Counted from the stretch's first letter, positions 39,731 to 50,984 are shown. The stretch is DNA of 64,000 nt from Sycon ciliatum (GCF_964019385.1 NC_088655.1:15620357-15684356); one strand, 5' to 3'. Numbers and translations are program-made. The notes: generated by a model not told the origin, from the letters alone.

Positions 39731-40514
39731 CCCTAACTGGCTGGGTGGGTGATGCTCATCTTCATTTTTGCACTAGGGGAACCGCGTTTGGAATTTTCTA
39801 GATGGATACAACACCTTTATCAGCATCACAGACACCGAAAACGTCTTACCACTCGCCATCTCGACTATCCAACCATTTTCAATCTACACCATGTTTCCAT
39901 TTCATAACCAATGTGCGGAAGATGTGAGTTGGGCATTTGATAGTGATGATGCAGGGCATGGGGCTGGGGCCGCGCACTTCCGAATACGTCCTGGAAACCA
40001 TTGACAACTCATTGCACAGCTCCATCACTCCCATTGCCGCTTTTTGTTGCCTATTCTCTACACGCCATTTCTCTTTTGGTATAATATTGTAGTTCGCTTC
40101 TCCTCTTCAAGTCTTTCAAGACTTGAAGGGAAGAAGTGAACTACAAGGTAAACGAGTTTTTAGGTTTAGTTCCTCATCTTTTCAGGTTTATTTCTCAGTT
40201 GCTGTTTTCTATGATGTTGCTACGAAATTAGTAAGCTCTCGAACCACACATGGGTTTGAAAATAATAGGTAGACGGGCAACCCTGAATTTGGGAAAGTAC
40301 TGCATCTAACTGCCATACACTTTTACTCCTGGTGGAATGAGTACTCATTATTTTTACTTTTTCGTTTGTATCGCTAGAATCAATTCTGCCCCTTTCATAC
40401 CAAGACCAGAATTGTAATCGTGCCAAAATTACCCTGCCGCATGGACCAAACAAGTGCACCAGGACCAAAACCCCTTGGAAAGACTTCGGAGTGAACTTGG
40501 ACACTGCCTGAAAT

Positions 40515-40824
40515 TGGAGCGTCTCTGTAAGTTTGTATCCCTGGTGATTTTTGTGCCTGGAGAGCTCTATACACTGTACCGGTAAGTGGTGCTCTTCAGG
40601 CACAATTTTCCTCAGCCTACTCAAGCTCAACTGATGAGGGGTGAATTCCCCGAAACACTGTGTATTGAGAAAGGAGTGGTGCTTTCTTGCAGGCTTGCCG
40701 AGTGGATGGTTCGATGGACTTCTCGTGTGCTCTGGATGGCAGTTGTGAGTCAGTCAAGTGTGAATTCAAGTCGGGAGGAAAGCGCGAGCTCCTATGTAGG
40801 GAGCAACGCACAATTCCCCAAGTA
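40515..40824 (+). mobile_element. hammerhead element A, unit 5 (right half only)
   Basis: Begins GGAGCGTCTCTGTAAGTTTG. It has the ribozyme at 40617-40679 and runs to the outer arm GAGCTCC..GGGAGCAA. The TATA is mutated to CTATACAC with a small insertion. It is more diverged from the other units. Confidence 0.65.
40617..40679 (+). ncRNA. type I hammerhead ribozyme, design A
   Basis: Stem I GCTCAA (40625-40630) with TTGAGA (40665-40670) loses only its outermost pair. CTGATGA is at 40631-40637, the perfect GGGG/CCCC stem II at 40638-40651, GAAA at 40652-40655, stem III ACA-CTG-TGT, and cleavage after GTA at 40664. The outer helix CTACTC/GAGTGG is intact. Confidence 0.8.
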
Positions 40825-41125
40825 CCGTAAAGTACTGCCAGAGCGCCCCACCATCTCGTCCTTTCGTGGCCGCCTTGTGGAGGTGGATTCCTGTCTATAG
40901 GTCATACGACACGGACCTTGTACAAAAATTGCACATTGTGCAGTCAATCCATACCCAGTGTAACTTCAAGCTCCACATAAAAGCATACCAAGTGTGACCT
41001 TAGTACACGAAGGTTCTCAAATCGTACAAACTTAGTAGCATTCTGCCATACGATTTTCTTCCCTTGGCTGTAAAATCAAGGTGGGGCGCTCTCGCGAGAC
41101 GGGGCGCTCTGGAGGTACTTTACGG
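40825..41125. mobile_element. MITE
   Basis: Ends CCGTAAAGTACTGCCAGAGC and, reverse-complemented, CCGTAAAGTACCTCCAGAGC. The 301-bp interior has no ORF. Confidence 0.7.
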
Positions 41126-41194
41126 AATCACCAAAGTCACACCAACCTCTTCCTCTAGCTTTTTGGGGACATTTATCGTATAAGTTGAAGTCTC

Positions 41195-41290
41195 TCTCGT
41201 GTGCTCTGTATGTTAGTCAAGAGAGAATTCAAGTCGGGAGGGAATAGCGCGGGCTCCCACGTAGGGGAGCAACACACAGCTACCTAAGTT
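41195..41290 (+). repeat. element A fragment (outer arm)
   Basis: CTCTCGTGTGCTCTG and GAATTCAAGTCGGGAGGGAA..GAGCAACACACA resemble the right arm of unit 5. No ribozyme. 41290-41700 shows nothing recognisable. Confidence 0.5.
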
Positions 41291-41707
41291 GAAGAAACTG
41301 GAATAATTTAGGAGCACCCCAAAGGGGCAACAATCTTGGTTGCGTGGACTGTAGTACATCCTATATGTGTGCGGATAGGGAATGTTGAACGTCCATGATC
41401 AGAAAACTGCTTTGCGCAGTAGCTCGCATGCAATGCATGGGCCCTGAACACAAGAATCTCCAAGGATCAACCTCCCTTGGAACTCTGAGAAATTAGATTA
41501 AAAGTAAATTATAGGTTTTGTTCCGGAAGGGAACTCATGACGGCCGCTAACACCCAGTAAACCCTAGCAGCAGATGCAGCTCCTAACGGTGGAGGTGAGG
41601 GGATAAAGCTCACAACAACTGGCACAAGTACCGAGAAGCCCCATTAGCCGCCACAAGTTCCCAGTCAACTGTGGGTAGTAGCACGCGGCAAGCAAACTTC
41701 GATACTA

Positions 41708-42143
41708 GGGAAGTTTTGCTCTACGGAATTACGTATGAAAATAACGTAGGAACAGCATGTCATTTTCATACGTAAACATCAGCGCTGTTCGGTTTCGCTC
41801 TACGTGATTTCTCCACGACTGCTAAACATGCCGTGTTGCTTTGGAGACGCATTGGCAGCATGCGCCCACCGCATGCACCAGGAACCGAAACCGCGTTTTC
41901 CATCTTATTTGCACGTGGTGTACGGTGTGTGTACCTTGTGTTTCGCGCGGCTTGAACTTTGCCATGGATAAATCCGAAAAATGCGAAAAATATTTCAAAA
42001 AGTCCTACGGAGGCCCCAACGTAGGAAACAGCTTTCCTACGGAAATTCGTAGAGAGATTTTTAAAAGTATGAAAGTTGCCCTCGCTCCCCGGCGCGTACG
42101 ACATACGGATTTTCATACGTAATTACGTGGAGCGAAATCTCCC
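41708..42143. mobile_element. MITE with TACTA target duplication
   Basis: TACTA on both sides (41703-41707 and 42144-42148). Ends GGGAAGTTTTGCTCTACGGA and, reverse-complemented, GGGAGATTTCGCTCCACGTA, with further matching ATTACGTATGAAAAT. It is 436 bp; the small ORFs inside are not recognisable. Confidence 0.75.
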
Positions 42144-42159
42144 TACTAGTAGCTCCAAA

Positions 42160-42530
42160 ATCAGGCGTGATTTCCGATCACAAACTTGTTATGTTTCTTG
42201 CATTGTTTAGGTGTCATTTCTCACCATCTGTATAGAAAAGCTTCCTGACGAACGTTTTGCCAAACCTAGTTCGAAACATTCTTTATCTCTCTGCATCTTT
42301 CCTTTTATCGTTCTACACATACATTTCCACTTTCATTCCTTCTATGAGCATTACTGGCATCAATATTTTTTTGTGAATTTGAATGAATTTGTGAAAATCA
42401 GTGATTGAGTGTGACCCTGTGATGCTCACAAGCCAAATTTTTACATATAGCATTTGTGGTATATCAATTCAGCTAGTATTGTTGATTGTGATTCTCAAAC
42501 TTTGACTTTTTTTATCTCACACATAATCAT
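42160..42530 (+). mobile_element. decayed PLE 3' end
   Basis: Contains CTGACGAACG..TTCGAAAC at 42243-42281 in the place where a hammerhead would lie, but stems do not pair. A degraded micro-ORF follows at 42461-42505. Related to inverted dimer 2 (shared ATCAATTCAGCTAGTATTG-type segment). Confidence 0.5.
42461..42505 (+). pseudogene. degraded PLE 3' micro-ORF
   Basis: Reads I-SIQLVLLIVILKL-stop. The start codon has become ATA, and a TGA replaces the SPRRLFK end. Nearly the same peptide as MSIQLVLLIAVIKL at 29969, with different synonymous bases. Confidence 0.5.
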
Positions 42531-42609
42531 AGTATGTATGATCCCAGTAGTCCACGCACCAGGTGCAGCCCTGGAAATGGGTGAGGTGTAGATGGCTCAT
42601 ACGATAGAA

Positions 42610-44170
42610 TGTTGTTGTTGACTTTTATTTTACTTCACCAATTGCACAGGCATGATTGCCTTCTTACCGGCCTATAGGTCTGGTTCTCACAGAAAGATGA
42701 AGAAAATTATATGAGGAAATGTATAGAGATAAAGACATGCAAGCGGTATGATTATTATTATAGAAATGTTTGTTATGACATTGTGTGTATGCTGACACTC
42801 AATTTGTGTGAACTTTTTATAATGTGATAACAAATAAAATGTAGTGGAAGCATTTCATGAGAATATATGCGTGAACATTGGCAGACTTTGTTGGATGGGG
42901 ACACTTTTTAGCAGTCCAGGGAACATGAAGTACGGCGAGGGGTGTTGGACTGTTGGCATAGAGTTTACAAGTTAAGTACGTCAATATCAGATAGGGCTCT
43001 CTTGAATTGATCGGCAGCAGTTATCGATCTTACATCAGCCGAGAGGGCGTTCCATGCAATACTGCCGTGAAACATCATACTCGAGCGACCAGCTGGCCCG
43101 CGAAGGAAAGGGACTTGGAGCAAGTTGGAAACTTGGCCCCTAGTGATGCGCTGATCGTTTAGCACGGTGTTTGGAGCAGTCGTTGTAAAGAGTTGCTGTA
43201 GGAGTGGGCTACAGTATCCATTGATACAGCGGTGTACAAAGATTAGAACTTTCTGAGTGTATGTGTGTGCCAGGCTGACTATACTAAGAAGTGCCAGAAG
43301 CGGTGCGGTGGGGGTGAGAAAGCGCTGTTGCAAGGTTGCACGAATGCCGGCTTTGAAACTCTTCTCCAGACGTCCAAGCAACTGGGCAGAAAGCCCAGGA
43401 ACAAAGCTATTCGAACCATAGCATAGCTGAGAGAGGACCATGCTGAGGAACCAAGTGCGTCTGGCGCGCAAACTGAGTCCTTGGCCATGCCTCCAGAGCT
43501 GGCCAATGGTCCTAGCAGTCTTGCGGCTCAGGTGTGCAATGTGGGGCTTCCAGGACAGCTCCTCATCGAGTATTACCCCGAGATACTTAGCCAAAGGTGT
43601 GATAGCAAGTTTGTCAGCATGGCAGAACACCTCAGGCTGTGTGTCATCTGCGCCACGGGGCTTTATGAAGAGAAGCTGAGTTTTTGCTGCATTCAGCAGC
43701 AAACCAATATCTTCTAGCCACGTGGCGAGGCTTGTGATTGCGTGGCTGAGGGTTCGGCATACTTCAGTGGGGTCGGTGTCTGAGCAGTCGAGAGTAATGT
43801 CATCCGCAAATTTTTGGTGGTTTACCGCCGGTGGCAGGATCGTGCTCAATGTGCTAGTGTACAAGACAAATAGCAGGGGACCAAGAACGCTGCCCTGTGG
43901 GACACCACGAGAACAAGAAACGGCAGGAGAGAGATGTCCTTGAACTCTGATCTGCTGGAAGCGGCCTGAGAGGTAATCAGCAAACCAAGTGAGTGGAGTA
44001 CCAGATATGCCAAGAGAGAAGAGTTCAGTCAGAAGACGCTCGTGCTGAACGCCATCAAACGCTTTCGACATATCTACGAACACAACTCCGGTGTACTCTC
44101 GTCGAGATTTGGCTAGAGACCATCTGTTGACTGCGAGGGCAAGTGCATCCTCTGTATGATATTCCACGCA
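42610..44170 (-). pseudogene. LINE RT, long open frame, 5'-truncated
   Basis: An uninterrupted frame ends at 42965. From about 44155 it encodes EYHTEDALALAVNRW, YTGVVFVDMSKAFDGVQ (motif A), CSRGVPQGSVLGPLLF (motif B), HQKFADDITLDC (motif C), LAKYLGVILDEELSWKPHI, thumb, and the C-terminus SIAWNALSADVRSI. This is a CR1/Jockey-like RT palm and thumb with intact catalytic residues. Upstream of 44155 the frame continues to 44359, but the sequence no longer resembles RT, so the copy is truncated at the fingers and the ATG there is fortuitous. It inserted on the minus strand between a PLE end and a DIRS fragment. The 3' UTR runs to about 42610. Confidence 0.8.
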
Positions 44171-44539
44171 CGAAGTGCAGCCCATGAAGTGGCCGGAGTG
44201 CGGATGGCCCATCACGGTTAGTGCGATGACCGCTAGGGGGCAGGAGTGCGGGAGTGTGAGTGTGATGGCGGAAGACCGTGTTAGATGACCAGATGAGAGA
44301 GGATAGCTAGCCCATGGTTGCCTGGCCTTCATGCCAAGTTGTGGCGTATTGAAACTCACATGAATGGTACCTGTTGTTGCTATCAGCGCAGTTTGTCAGC
44401 ACAATCCAAGCAAAGCAAATTGCCATGCTGTTCAGAACACTCGGTGTGGGTACATCGGTGTGAGTTGTGTGCCGGCGTGGCGGGTTTTAAATACCTCATT
44501 GTGTTCTGCGTTGCACCTGTACCTCGGACAGCTTTTGGA

Positions 44540-45731
44540 TCAGCTGTGCCATGTCTGTGTCAGTTGTCCTGATGTAGCGCAGGACACTGTTGCTCCACCA
44601 TCGGCCCATTGCCCTGATTAACCAGTCAGGGGTACTCGCCATGGCTGCAGTTGTGGCGGCACCGATGCGGAACGAACGACCAGCGTAATCGCGCGAATGA
44701 GGTGTTCTTGTGTGTGTAAGAAGCTGTAGGAGCTATTCTGTCAGCGCCTGCCTGATTAGCAGCGGAAGAGTGCGCCATTGACGTCAGATGGATAGGCAGT
44801 CAAATTTGACAGGATGGCGCACCCGGGCAAGGTTGTGGAGTGGCTTAGAGATGTGTCTCGTGCAATGCGGCCATGTAGACATGAACTGTCCGTGGTTGCA
44901 GTGGCTGTAGCCGGCATGGGCGTCCATCTCTGCAACACACAGAATTGCAAATTTCCGATTGCAACTGATGTACGTGCAGCCCGTTATCTGGGTGATTGCC
45001 ATGGTGGCCAGGTTGGCGACCTGCGGCATCAGTCCAAGAGCAGGAGGTGGATTGCAGGGTCCTGGGCTTGCCATGCCGATGGCGCTAGCTGATGGAAAAC
45101 CGGCAGATTGACACTAGACAGAGCATTGGCGCTCGGCCAACCTCCTATTGATATGCCATAAGTGGCTTGTAAATGCTCTGCTGGGTGCAATGGCGCTTGA
45201 TGCAATGGAGGGTTTCCCCAGGGAGTGGTAGAGTTTACGTTGTGTGAGCTGGAGCGTAGCCTGAATGGTAGCACTCGATCAAAGTTATATTGTCCTTGCC
45301 ACTGCATAGCCAGAAGTGACCAGTGGCGCAAGTGCACAGGGATGAGCAAAATGCATTGTGGATGTCCAGCTGTGTCAGCAATGCACCCTGCCGACACGCC
45401 ATGACTGTTTTCACTGCGTCGTTAATCCGGATATAAGACAGGCTAAACGCGGACTGATCAATGCCATCGTTCAAGCTTTTGCCAACGGGAGCTGATAAAT
45501 GGTGGATAATGCGTAGTTTACCTTTCTTCTTGGGCACCACACCAATGCCGGAGCACTGGAATGGTGGAAATGGAGGGATGGAATAAGGGCCGCAGGTCTC
45601 TCCCTGCATGTTGCTATGTACTCAGATATGTACACAGAATGGTCAGTAAATGAGGAAAGATCTGGGTCCGTCACAGTCCGGCTGCGACCCGTGAAGCCTG
45701 TGCAGAATCCAGATTGTAAGCCTCTGCTCAC
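44540..45731 (-). pseudogene. DIRS-like retrotransposon fragment: RT and tyrosine recombinase
   Basis: On the minus strand at 45560-45390: CSGIGVVPKKKGKLRIIHHL, SAPVGKSLNDGI, ALLTQLDIHNAF, the DIRS/Ngaro-type RT with VVPKKKGK.R.IHHLS. After a frameshift LLAMQWQGQYNFDRVLPFRL continues it (to about 45270). At 44685-44545 comes GRSFRIGAATTAAMASTPDW, LIRAMGRWWSN, SVLRYIRT, the catalytic end of a tyrosine recombinase with R, GRW and the nucleophile Tyr of YIRT. The usual HSFR box reads RSFR. DIRS elements integrate through the recombinase rather than an integrase. RNase H and flanks are decayed; direct repeats near 45628 and 45820 (ATGTACACAGAATG..TCAGTAAATGAG) are also present. Confidence 0.75.
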
Positions 45732-46316
45732 GCAGGAAGAGAATGCCTTGTCTGGATGATCAGTGAGAAGTCTAGTAAAGTGTATAACAGCAATGGGCGT
45801 GTGGATACTAGATACCCGGATATGTACACAGAATGTTCAGTAAATGAGGGAAGATTTGGGTCCGTCACAATCTGACGGCAATCCATGAATCAAAACGGTG
45901 GCAACTGAAATCCGACGCCCTGGGCCGTGCGATCACTTTCTAGCGGCCTCTATTTCCTAGTGTTACAATCCCATGCCGAGTCTTTGCAATGTGAGCGCAT
46001 CGCTCAGGGGGCCCGATTTCAGTTGCCAGCACTGTTTGTCGACACTATCTCAAGACTGTGAGGCATCAATTGTCATGTCCAGGGACGCATTTCGCACAAG
46101 AATCACATCCCCTTGATCATCTTCAACCAAAATGAGATGTGGCTCTGGCTGCCTATTCAAGCGCCACGAAGGGCAAGATATGCTGCTGAGCTCCATCTTT
46201 CTCAGATTTTCAGATTTAGAATCAATTTCTTTAGCTGGCCACAAAACATCCCTTCTGCCTTTGGCCTTGCAGTATGGAGTGCCCAGCCTGAGCCACCTAT
46301 CTCCCTCTGAACTTAC

Positions 46317-46395
46317 ATTGGACAGAAGTATCCCGTTTATGGCTCTCATATAAACTCGCATTGTCAGGATCAGTTTTGGAACTATGTATGATGTC
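46317..46395 (-). CDS. Argonaute/Piwi-family gene, probable MID-domain exon
   Basis: Exon of 79 bases with a strong acceptor (CTCTTTGTGTTCTTTTCCTAG before 46395, one pyrimidine tract) and donor CAAT|GTAAGT at 46317/46316. In phase 0 it reads DIIHSSKTDPDNASLYESHK then RDTSVQ plus one base, joining exactly in phase to the exon at 38499-38697 (Y-GTQFV). Order Y-E-x-x-K-R then T/S-Q-x-V matches the end of the Piwi MID domain, where Y..iKk precedes SQ.V. Another frame is also open across this exon, but its end phase would not fit. The intron downstream is 7.6 kb with MITEs, a LINE and a DIRS fragment. Confidence 0.6.
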
Positions 46396-46869
46396 CTAGG
46401 AAAAGAACACAAAGAGAAATCATGCAGTAGGTCAGGCCTGAGACTATGAGCTCATTGCATTGAAACTTATGTCAGTGTTTTCTGTTTTATGCAGTAAGAT
46501 TATGTTTCCTTGTTCTGTTGAAGGAAGTTGTGTTCTCTCTCCTACTCCTCTACTTCGGATTTGCACAATTCCGAATGAGTAGGACAAGGCGAATGACTAT
46601 GGGACATGAAATGTCCCGTATATTACCCAATACAAGTAGCAGACTGCCAGCTGCAGTGCGTGTGTCACTTGAAGTAGTATCTTCCACCGCTGCTGTCATT
46701 CACACCTTTCAAAGTCATGCCACAATGCAATCTTTCACAACTGCTGTCATTTACACTTTTTTGCTTTGTGGGCATCTAAACCAGTATCCACAGTGACTCA
46801 TCACTGTTTTCTGATGGTCGCTCAGGGCGTAAAACTCTGAGTTAATTAAAAAAATAATACTCTTATTGC

Positions 46870-47110
46870 AAAAGAAGAAGAAGGCAAAATGCCACGAGTT
46901 ATGACTAACTGTCCACCAACGAACCAGATCTTATACAGTCAGCGAGTGCGACAAAATGGCACAAAACTGACTAGGAGTACTGAGACAGTTAGCCATAACT
47001 CATAACATTTTGTCCTTCTCCTTTTTCCCCATATCTTAATTGGCTCACCGTCCGAGTTGAACATCCTCTTGCTTTCGTTTGTAGTACTAAAACACATAAC
47101 GTGGTGAGTA
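46870..47110. repeat. R2 repeat copy
   Basis: GAGTTATGACTAACTGTCCACC at the left and TAGCCATAACTCATAACATT mirrored on the right, then AATTGGCTCACCGTCCGAGT, also found inverted at 29190 and in weaker form at 22935. A minus frame at 46939-47253 (DYIRCLKVQSHNNEPVVKRE) preceded by an acceptor-like CCTCTGCCAAAAG could be an exon, but no donor was seen. Confidence 0.5.
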
Positions 47111-47639
47111 AATTTGACCAGAAGCAGCTTCTCCTTCACAGTCGTAGCTTTGGCGGATGTGCCCTCTCGTTTAACCACAGGCTCATTGTTGTGCGATTGC
47201 ACCTTCAGACACCGTATGTAATCTTTTGGCAGAGGAAGAAAAGTGATCCTCATTTGCCTAAGTTCAACAGTTCGATATGCTGAGAAATTTGCCAGTGAGC
47301 TAGTTCCTGATCGGGATCAAGGAAATATGGGCCCGCAGGAAATATCCCAGAGGCTCATGGAAGGGGCCAGGAGTGCAGCAGGATAATTATATCCATGGCA
47401 CATTCAATTTTAAGCAGAAACTCATCACAAAACACACATGCGCCCTCGGTTGGACTATAATCATGCGCCCTCGTCCGGGATATGATCACGCGCCCTCGGT
47501 TGAGCCGTATGCTTTAACCCTCCATGGGTAAGTTGTTGGCCTATATGTCAATTGGTTGTGAGTGTGCACGTAAGTACTTCATTGTACGTGCAGACGGGCG
47601 TGGGAGTGTCTGCAATTATGTTTGTGCACATGGATGTGT

Positions 47640-47642
47640 GTA

Positions 47643-47685
<43 letters not shown>

Positions 47686-47695
47686 GCGTGCCCAT
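47640..47695. repeat. (TG)n microsatellite
   Basis: TG run with GTGCGTGC extension. 47250-47640 and 47700-47840 show nothing else recognisable. Confidence 0.85.
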
Positions 47696-47839
47696 GCACC
47701 TGCGCATGTGCGTATGCGGAGGTGTGCCCGAAGACCAGGGTGTGTACCCGCGGACTGGGGCTGAAGTTTCATTATGAGCCTTTTTGCATCGACACTGCCA
47801 AACAAGCTTGGGAATAACATAATGCAGTGGCGATTATTT

Positions 47840-48000
47840 CATTGACGTACTCAAGCTCAACTGCTGAGGGATGAATTCGATGAAACACATTGTACTGAGC
47901 AGGAAGTTGTTATTACGTGCAGGTCCTCCCACATTCTTCAGATTGCAGACGTGAGGCAGTCAGCCATCAGGAAGTGCGAGCTCCATATCACCCCAGACGA
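47840..48000 (+). repeat. element A fragment with decayed hammerhead
   Basis: 47847-47909 aligns with design A, but the core is CTGCTGA and stem II no longer pairs; GAAACACATTGTACTGAGC remains. Old copy. Confidence 0.55.
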
Positions 48001-48145
48001 AACAAAAGCACTCCCAAAGGAATTGTTTCAGGAATGCACATGCCAATTGTGAACACAGTTTTAGACATTGGATGACACAAAGGTCAACCTAGCTAAAATT
48101 AGGCTGCATCATGACCCGGGGTCATTGGCGTGTCCTGATTTTGGG

Positions 48146-48181
48146 GGGGGGGGAGTTGGGCGGGGGGGGGGGGGGGGGGGG
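48146..48181. repeat. poly-G tract
   Basis: Two G runs (10 and about 20) separated by AGTTGGGC. Could form a quadruplex; also a likely assembly weak point. 48190-48760 shows nothing recognisable. Confidence 0.85.
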
Positions 48182-48761
48182 TGCGCGCCAGGCCATCGCG
48201 CCTTAAAACGACTCTCCAAGACACGTATTTCACCTATAAGGTCGTTTTGTTAGGGTATTTATGTGTACGTGTTGTGATTCTACAACCGGGCGATACTACT
48301 GCCTTCTGTCTGCTATTGTATAGACACCCGTCCTAGTGTTGTTTGACTAATAGGCGTTGCTCTTCCTTGAAGCCACCACTAAGCCTTAGTGCAGCGAATG
48401 TTTCTTCTTCACTCAGATTCACATCTTTTGACCTTGGCATTTAAAATTAGAGTTTTTGTTTTGTGTTTGCATGACGGCAAGAGTACTTAACTCGAAAAGG
48501 AGCTTTTGATGACAGAACTGCTTCCTGATTGTGTGTTTATGATTTCTGAATACGATTGCACTATGGTTCACACTCTCAGCACATCATTTGTGTCTGGGTA
48601 TCTATGTTTATGCAACTCGCTCGACTGCCCCTCCCTGACTCGCACGAGTACCGAGCTTGCTACTGCAGGATGTTAGAACTATCCGGAACTGTGCTTGGTA
48701 TAGGCTGTGCAGTGCTATGACTGTACTGCGGAACTCACATTTTGCTACTTGGTTTTGTCTA

Positions 48762-48900
48762 AAATAGTGGTTGCGACTTCGGCGATGACTTGAAAGAAAG
48801 GGTTTGCTCCCCACTTCTCGTATGCTCCGGATGGCAGTCGTGAGTCAGTCAAGTGTCAAGTCAAAAGTCGGCGGAATAGCGCAAGCTCCAGTGCGGTTTA
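48762..48900 (+). repeat. element A fragment, centre deleted
   Basis: GTGGTTGCGACTTCGGCGAT, GGTTTGCTCCCCAC, then GGATGGCAGTCGTGAGTC and GGCGGAATAGCGCAAGCTCC. The two outer arms are fused as in 36019-36275. Confidence 0.65.
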
Positions 48901-49443
48901 GTCTCTATACCTCTTTTGATTGCACTTAGCTTTCTTGATTGCTCGCTGACTTGCTAGAACGCTTCTCCAACCAGGCCTAAGCTGGCTTGGAAATTCCAGA
49001 GGCAGTGCTTGGAATTCCTAGATTGTGTTCCTTGCAGCTCTCCAATGTTTGGGTCAAAGCAAAAAAGCGATCGGCCCTGACTCTCTTGTGCTTTCCTTCT
49101 GAACATTTTTTGTCAGGTATAGGGGGAACTTGGACAATTCATGGCCCTCGGGGAGTGGGACAAATTATGTAGTATCCGATGCATTATTTTTGCAAAGCTT
49201 ACTTCTGCGGCCCCCCCCCCCCAATACAACCCACATGCAGTATGTTAAAATGATCGAAATTATTTCTGGAATTCAGAAATGTACTGATACATGGTCAGCG
49301 CCACCAAACTAAGTTTCCTGCACTGCAAACAGCCTCTTCCCCAATGTCGACATACGAAAGTACCTGCCAAGCAAACATGTCATGTGCACAAGTGTAAGAA
49401 AGTGACCCCAAAGCAGTACACTGGGACGTCTCTTATCCGGGCA

Positions 49444-49796
49444 CCTTATGAAACCACAAGTTGTCAAGTGTGAAAGGCCTTCGCGATTGTGACAATGTGT
49501 TCGGTTCAATGCAGTTGCATCTCGACTCCGCCGCACCACTGATGTTTACGGCGTGGTATACGCTACATGCACTATGTGCGATTTGCTGTGTGCGCTGTAG
49601 TTGGGTGTTGGATGTGTATGCTTTTCTGATATACACTGTCATTTTCACGCTATAACTAGCTGGTGATCTTAGAGTTCCTTCGAAGTAGTTTTTATATTCG
49701 ATTGGAGTGAAATATACCGTTAGGATTCAATAGTTGTGCTCGTGCTGTGTGGTCATTCGATCCTGACAATTTAGAGAATCACAAGGGTTCACAACA
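49444..49796 (+). mobile_element. LTR (5') of LTR retrotransposon
   Basis: About 353 bp, nearly the same sequence as 58556-58912 (GAAACCACAAGTT..GTGAAAGGCCTTCGCG through GATTCAATAGTTGT to GGGTTCACAACA). Followed by TTTGGGGACC and a gag ORF. It ends in ACA as LTRs do; the first TG is mutated or lost. Confidence 0.8.
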
Positions 49797-49826
49797 TTTG
49801 GGGACCACGCCAGGTAAAAAGTGAGC

Positions 49827-50925
49827 ATGGCAGAGGAACTACATAATTTGGAAGCCAGCTTTATCGTCAATGGAATTCGGTAAGGATTGGAAGGCGAGAA
49901 ATTGGTGAAACATGTGGAGCAAAGGCTCCGACAGTACGAGGAGCGTGAGGAGCGCAATGCCAGGCGGTAAGAAAAGGCGGCCGAGTTTCACAAAAAGCTC
50001 AAGGAGATTAACGAGCACATCGCCAATGCGTATGATGGTCTTGATGTAGCCACCAGTGAGAGTGCAATGGGAGGTACAGCGGAAGCTCCCAGTCACAGCA
50101 GTGGGCGCAAACCGTTGATGAAAATCCCCTCATATGATGGAACGCAGCCACTGGAGCGTTATATCGACCTGTTCGAGAACATCTGTTCAAAGAACGAGTT
50201 CGAAGAAAGAGAATGGCTGCTGCGATTGCGTATCGCGCTAGCGGGTAGCACAGCAAAGAGGATCTGCATTGCCTGCAATAACTACGAGGAAGCAAAGCGA
50301 GAGTTGCTTGCCTCGCTTGGAAAGATGCCAGACAAAGCGTGGAAGACGTTGCTTACAGGCAAGCAGCGGTCAGAGGAGTCCTTTCACCAATACGTTGTCC
50401 GTGTTTGCTGAGAGGTAGAGGTGTGGGCCACATTCGCTACAACGGAAGATAGTGAGGTGGACACCAAGTATAGCGCCGATATAGGTAATATGGCCCCTGT
50501 GCTGCAAGCAATTGCAAAGCAGTTGATCTTGGATCAATGCGGACCTGAGATGAAGATGTACCTGATCGAACGGCAGTGCTACGGGTTATCTCTGCGTCAG
50601 GTTCTGGATAACGGCGCGTCTTACCAGGTCACGCACGGACGACAGGGTGATACTGCCAAGAAGCCAGTGGAACAATCAGTTCCAAGGCCCACGGCGTCGG
50701 CGCAGTGCATGACAATATCGGTCGCAGACGCATAGAAGCAGTTGAAGTCGCTGCCAAAGGAAGGGAGAAAGGTTTTTCTGCAGCGAGAGAGACTCTGCTG
50801 GAACTGCCTCAAGTATGGCCATATGGCAAGGGAATGTCAGTCAGGATCGAAGTGCATGAAGTGCCAGAGGAAGCACCATCTGCTAATACATGATGTGTTG
50901 GATGGAGCAGGTTACAGCCGATAGA
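49827..50925 (+). pseudogene. LTR-element gag with zinc knuckle
   Basis: Reading from ATG 49827: MAEELHNLEASFIVNGIR, stop, coiled coil KLVKHVEQRLRQYEEREERN, then MKIPSYDGTQPLERYIDLFE (50118-50178) and ICSKNEFEEREWLLRLRIAL, a retroviral-type gag core. In another frame RLCWNCLKYGHMARECQSGS (50784-50843) is a CCHC zinc knuckle, followed by CMKCQRKHHLLIH. The C-C-HH-LLH pair after the knuckle is typical of BEL/Pao gags. At least three stops (49881, 49969, 50409) and two frame changes occur. It would package element RNA if intact. Confidence 0.75.
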
Positions 50926-50984
50926 AACCGACTGAGATAGTAACGGAGAGGAAGGCTGGATCATGCTGTCTACACTCAGCAAGT

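Noticed and set aside
39810-39850. TTTATCAGCATCACAGACACCGAAAACG resembling a ribozyme
   Set aside because: No CTGANGA core on either strand.
42243-42281. Hammerhead-like CTGACGAACG..GTTCGAAAC
   Set aside because: Stem II would begin inside the core, stem III does not close and stem I does not pair; kept only as context for a decayed PLE end.
44155-44359. N-terminal 65 codons of the 464-codon frame as part of the RT protein
   Set aside because: Sequence is not RT-like; the LINE is truncated at about 44155 and the upstream ATG is fortuitous.
46939-47253. Minus-strand frame DYIRCLKVQSHNNEPVVKRE as a PAZ exon of the Piwi gene
   Set aside because: Resemblance to PAZ is weak, no donor site is visible, and half the frame lies in an R2 repeat.
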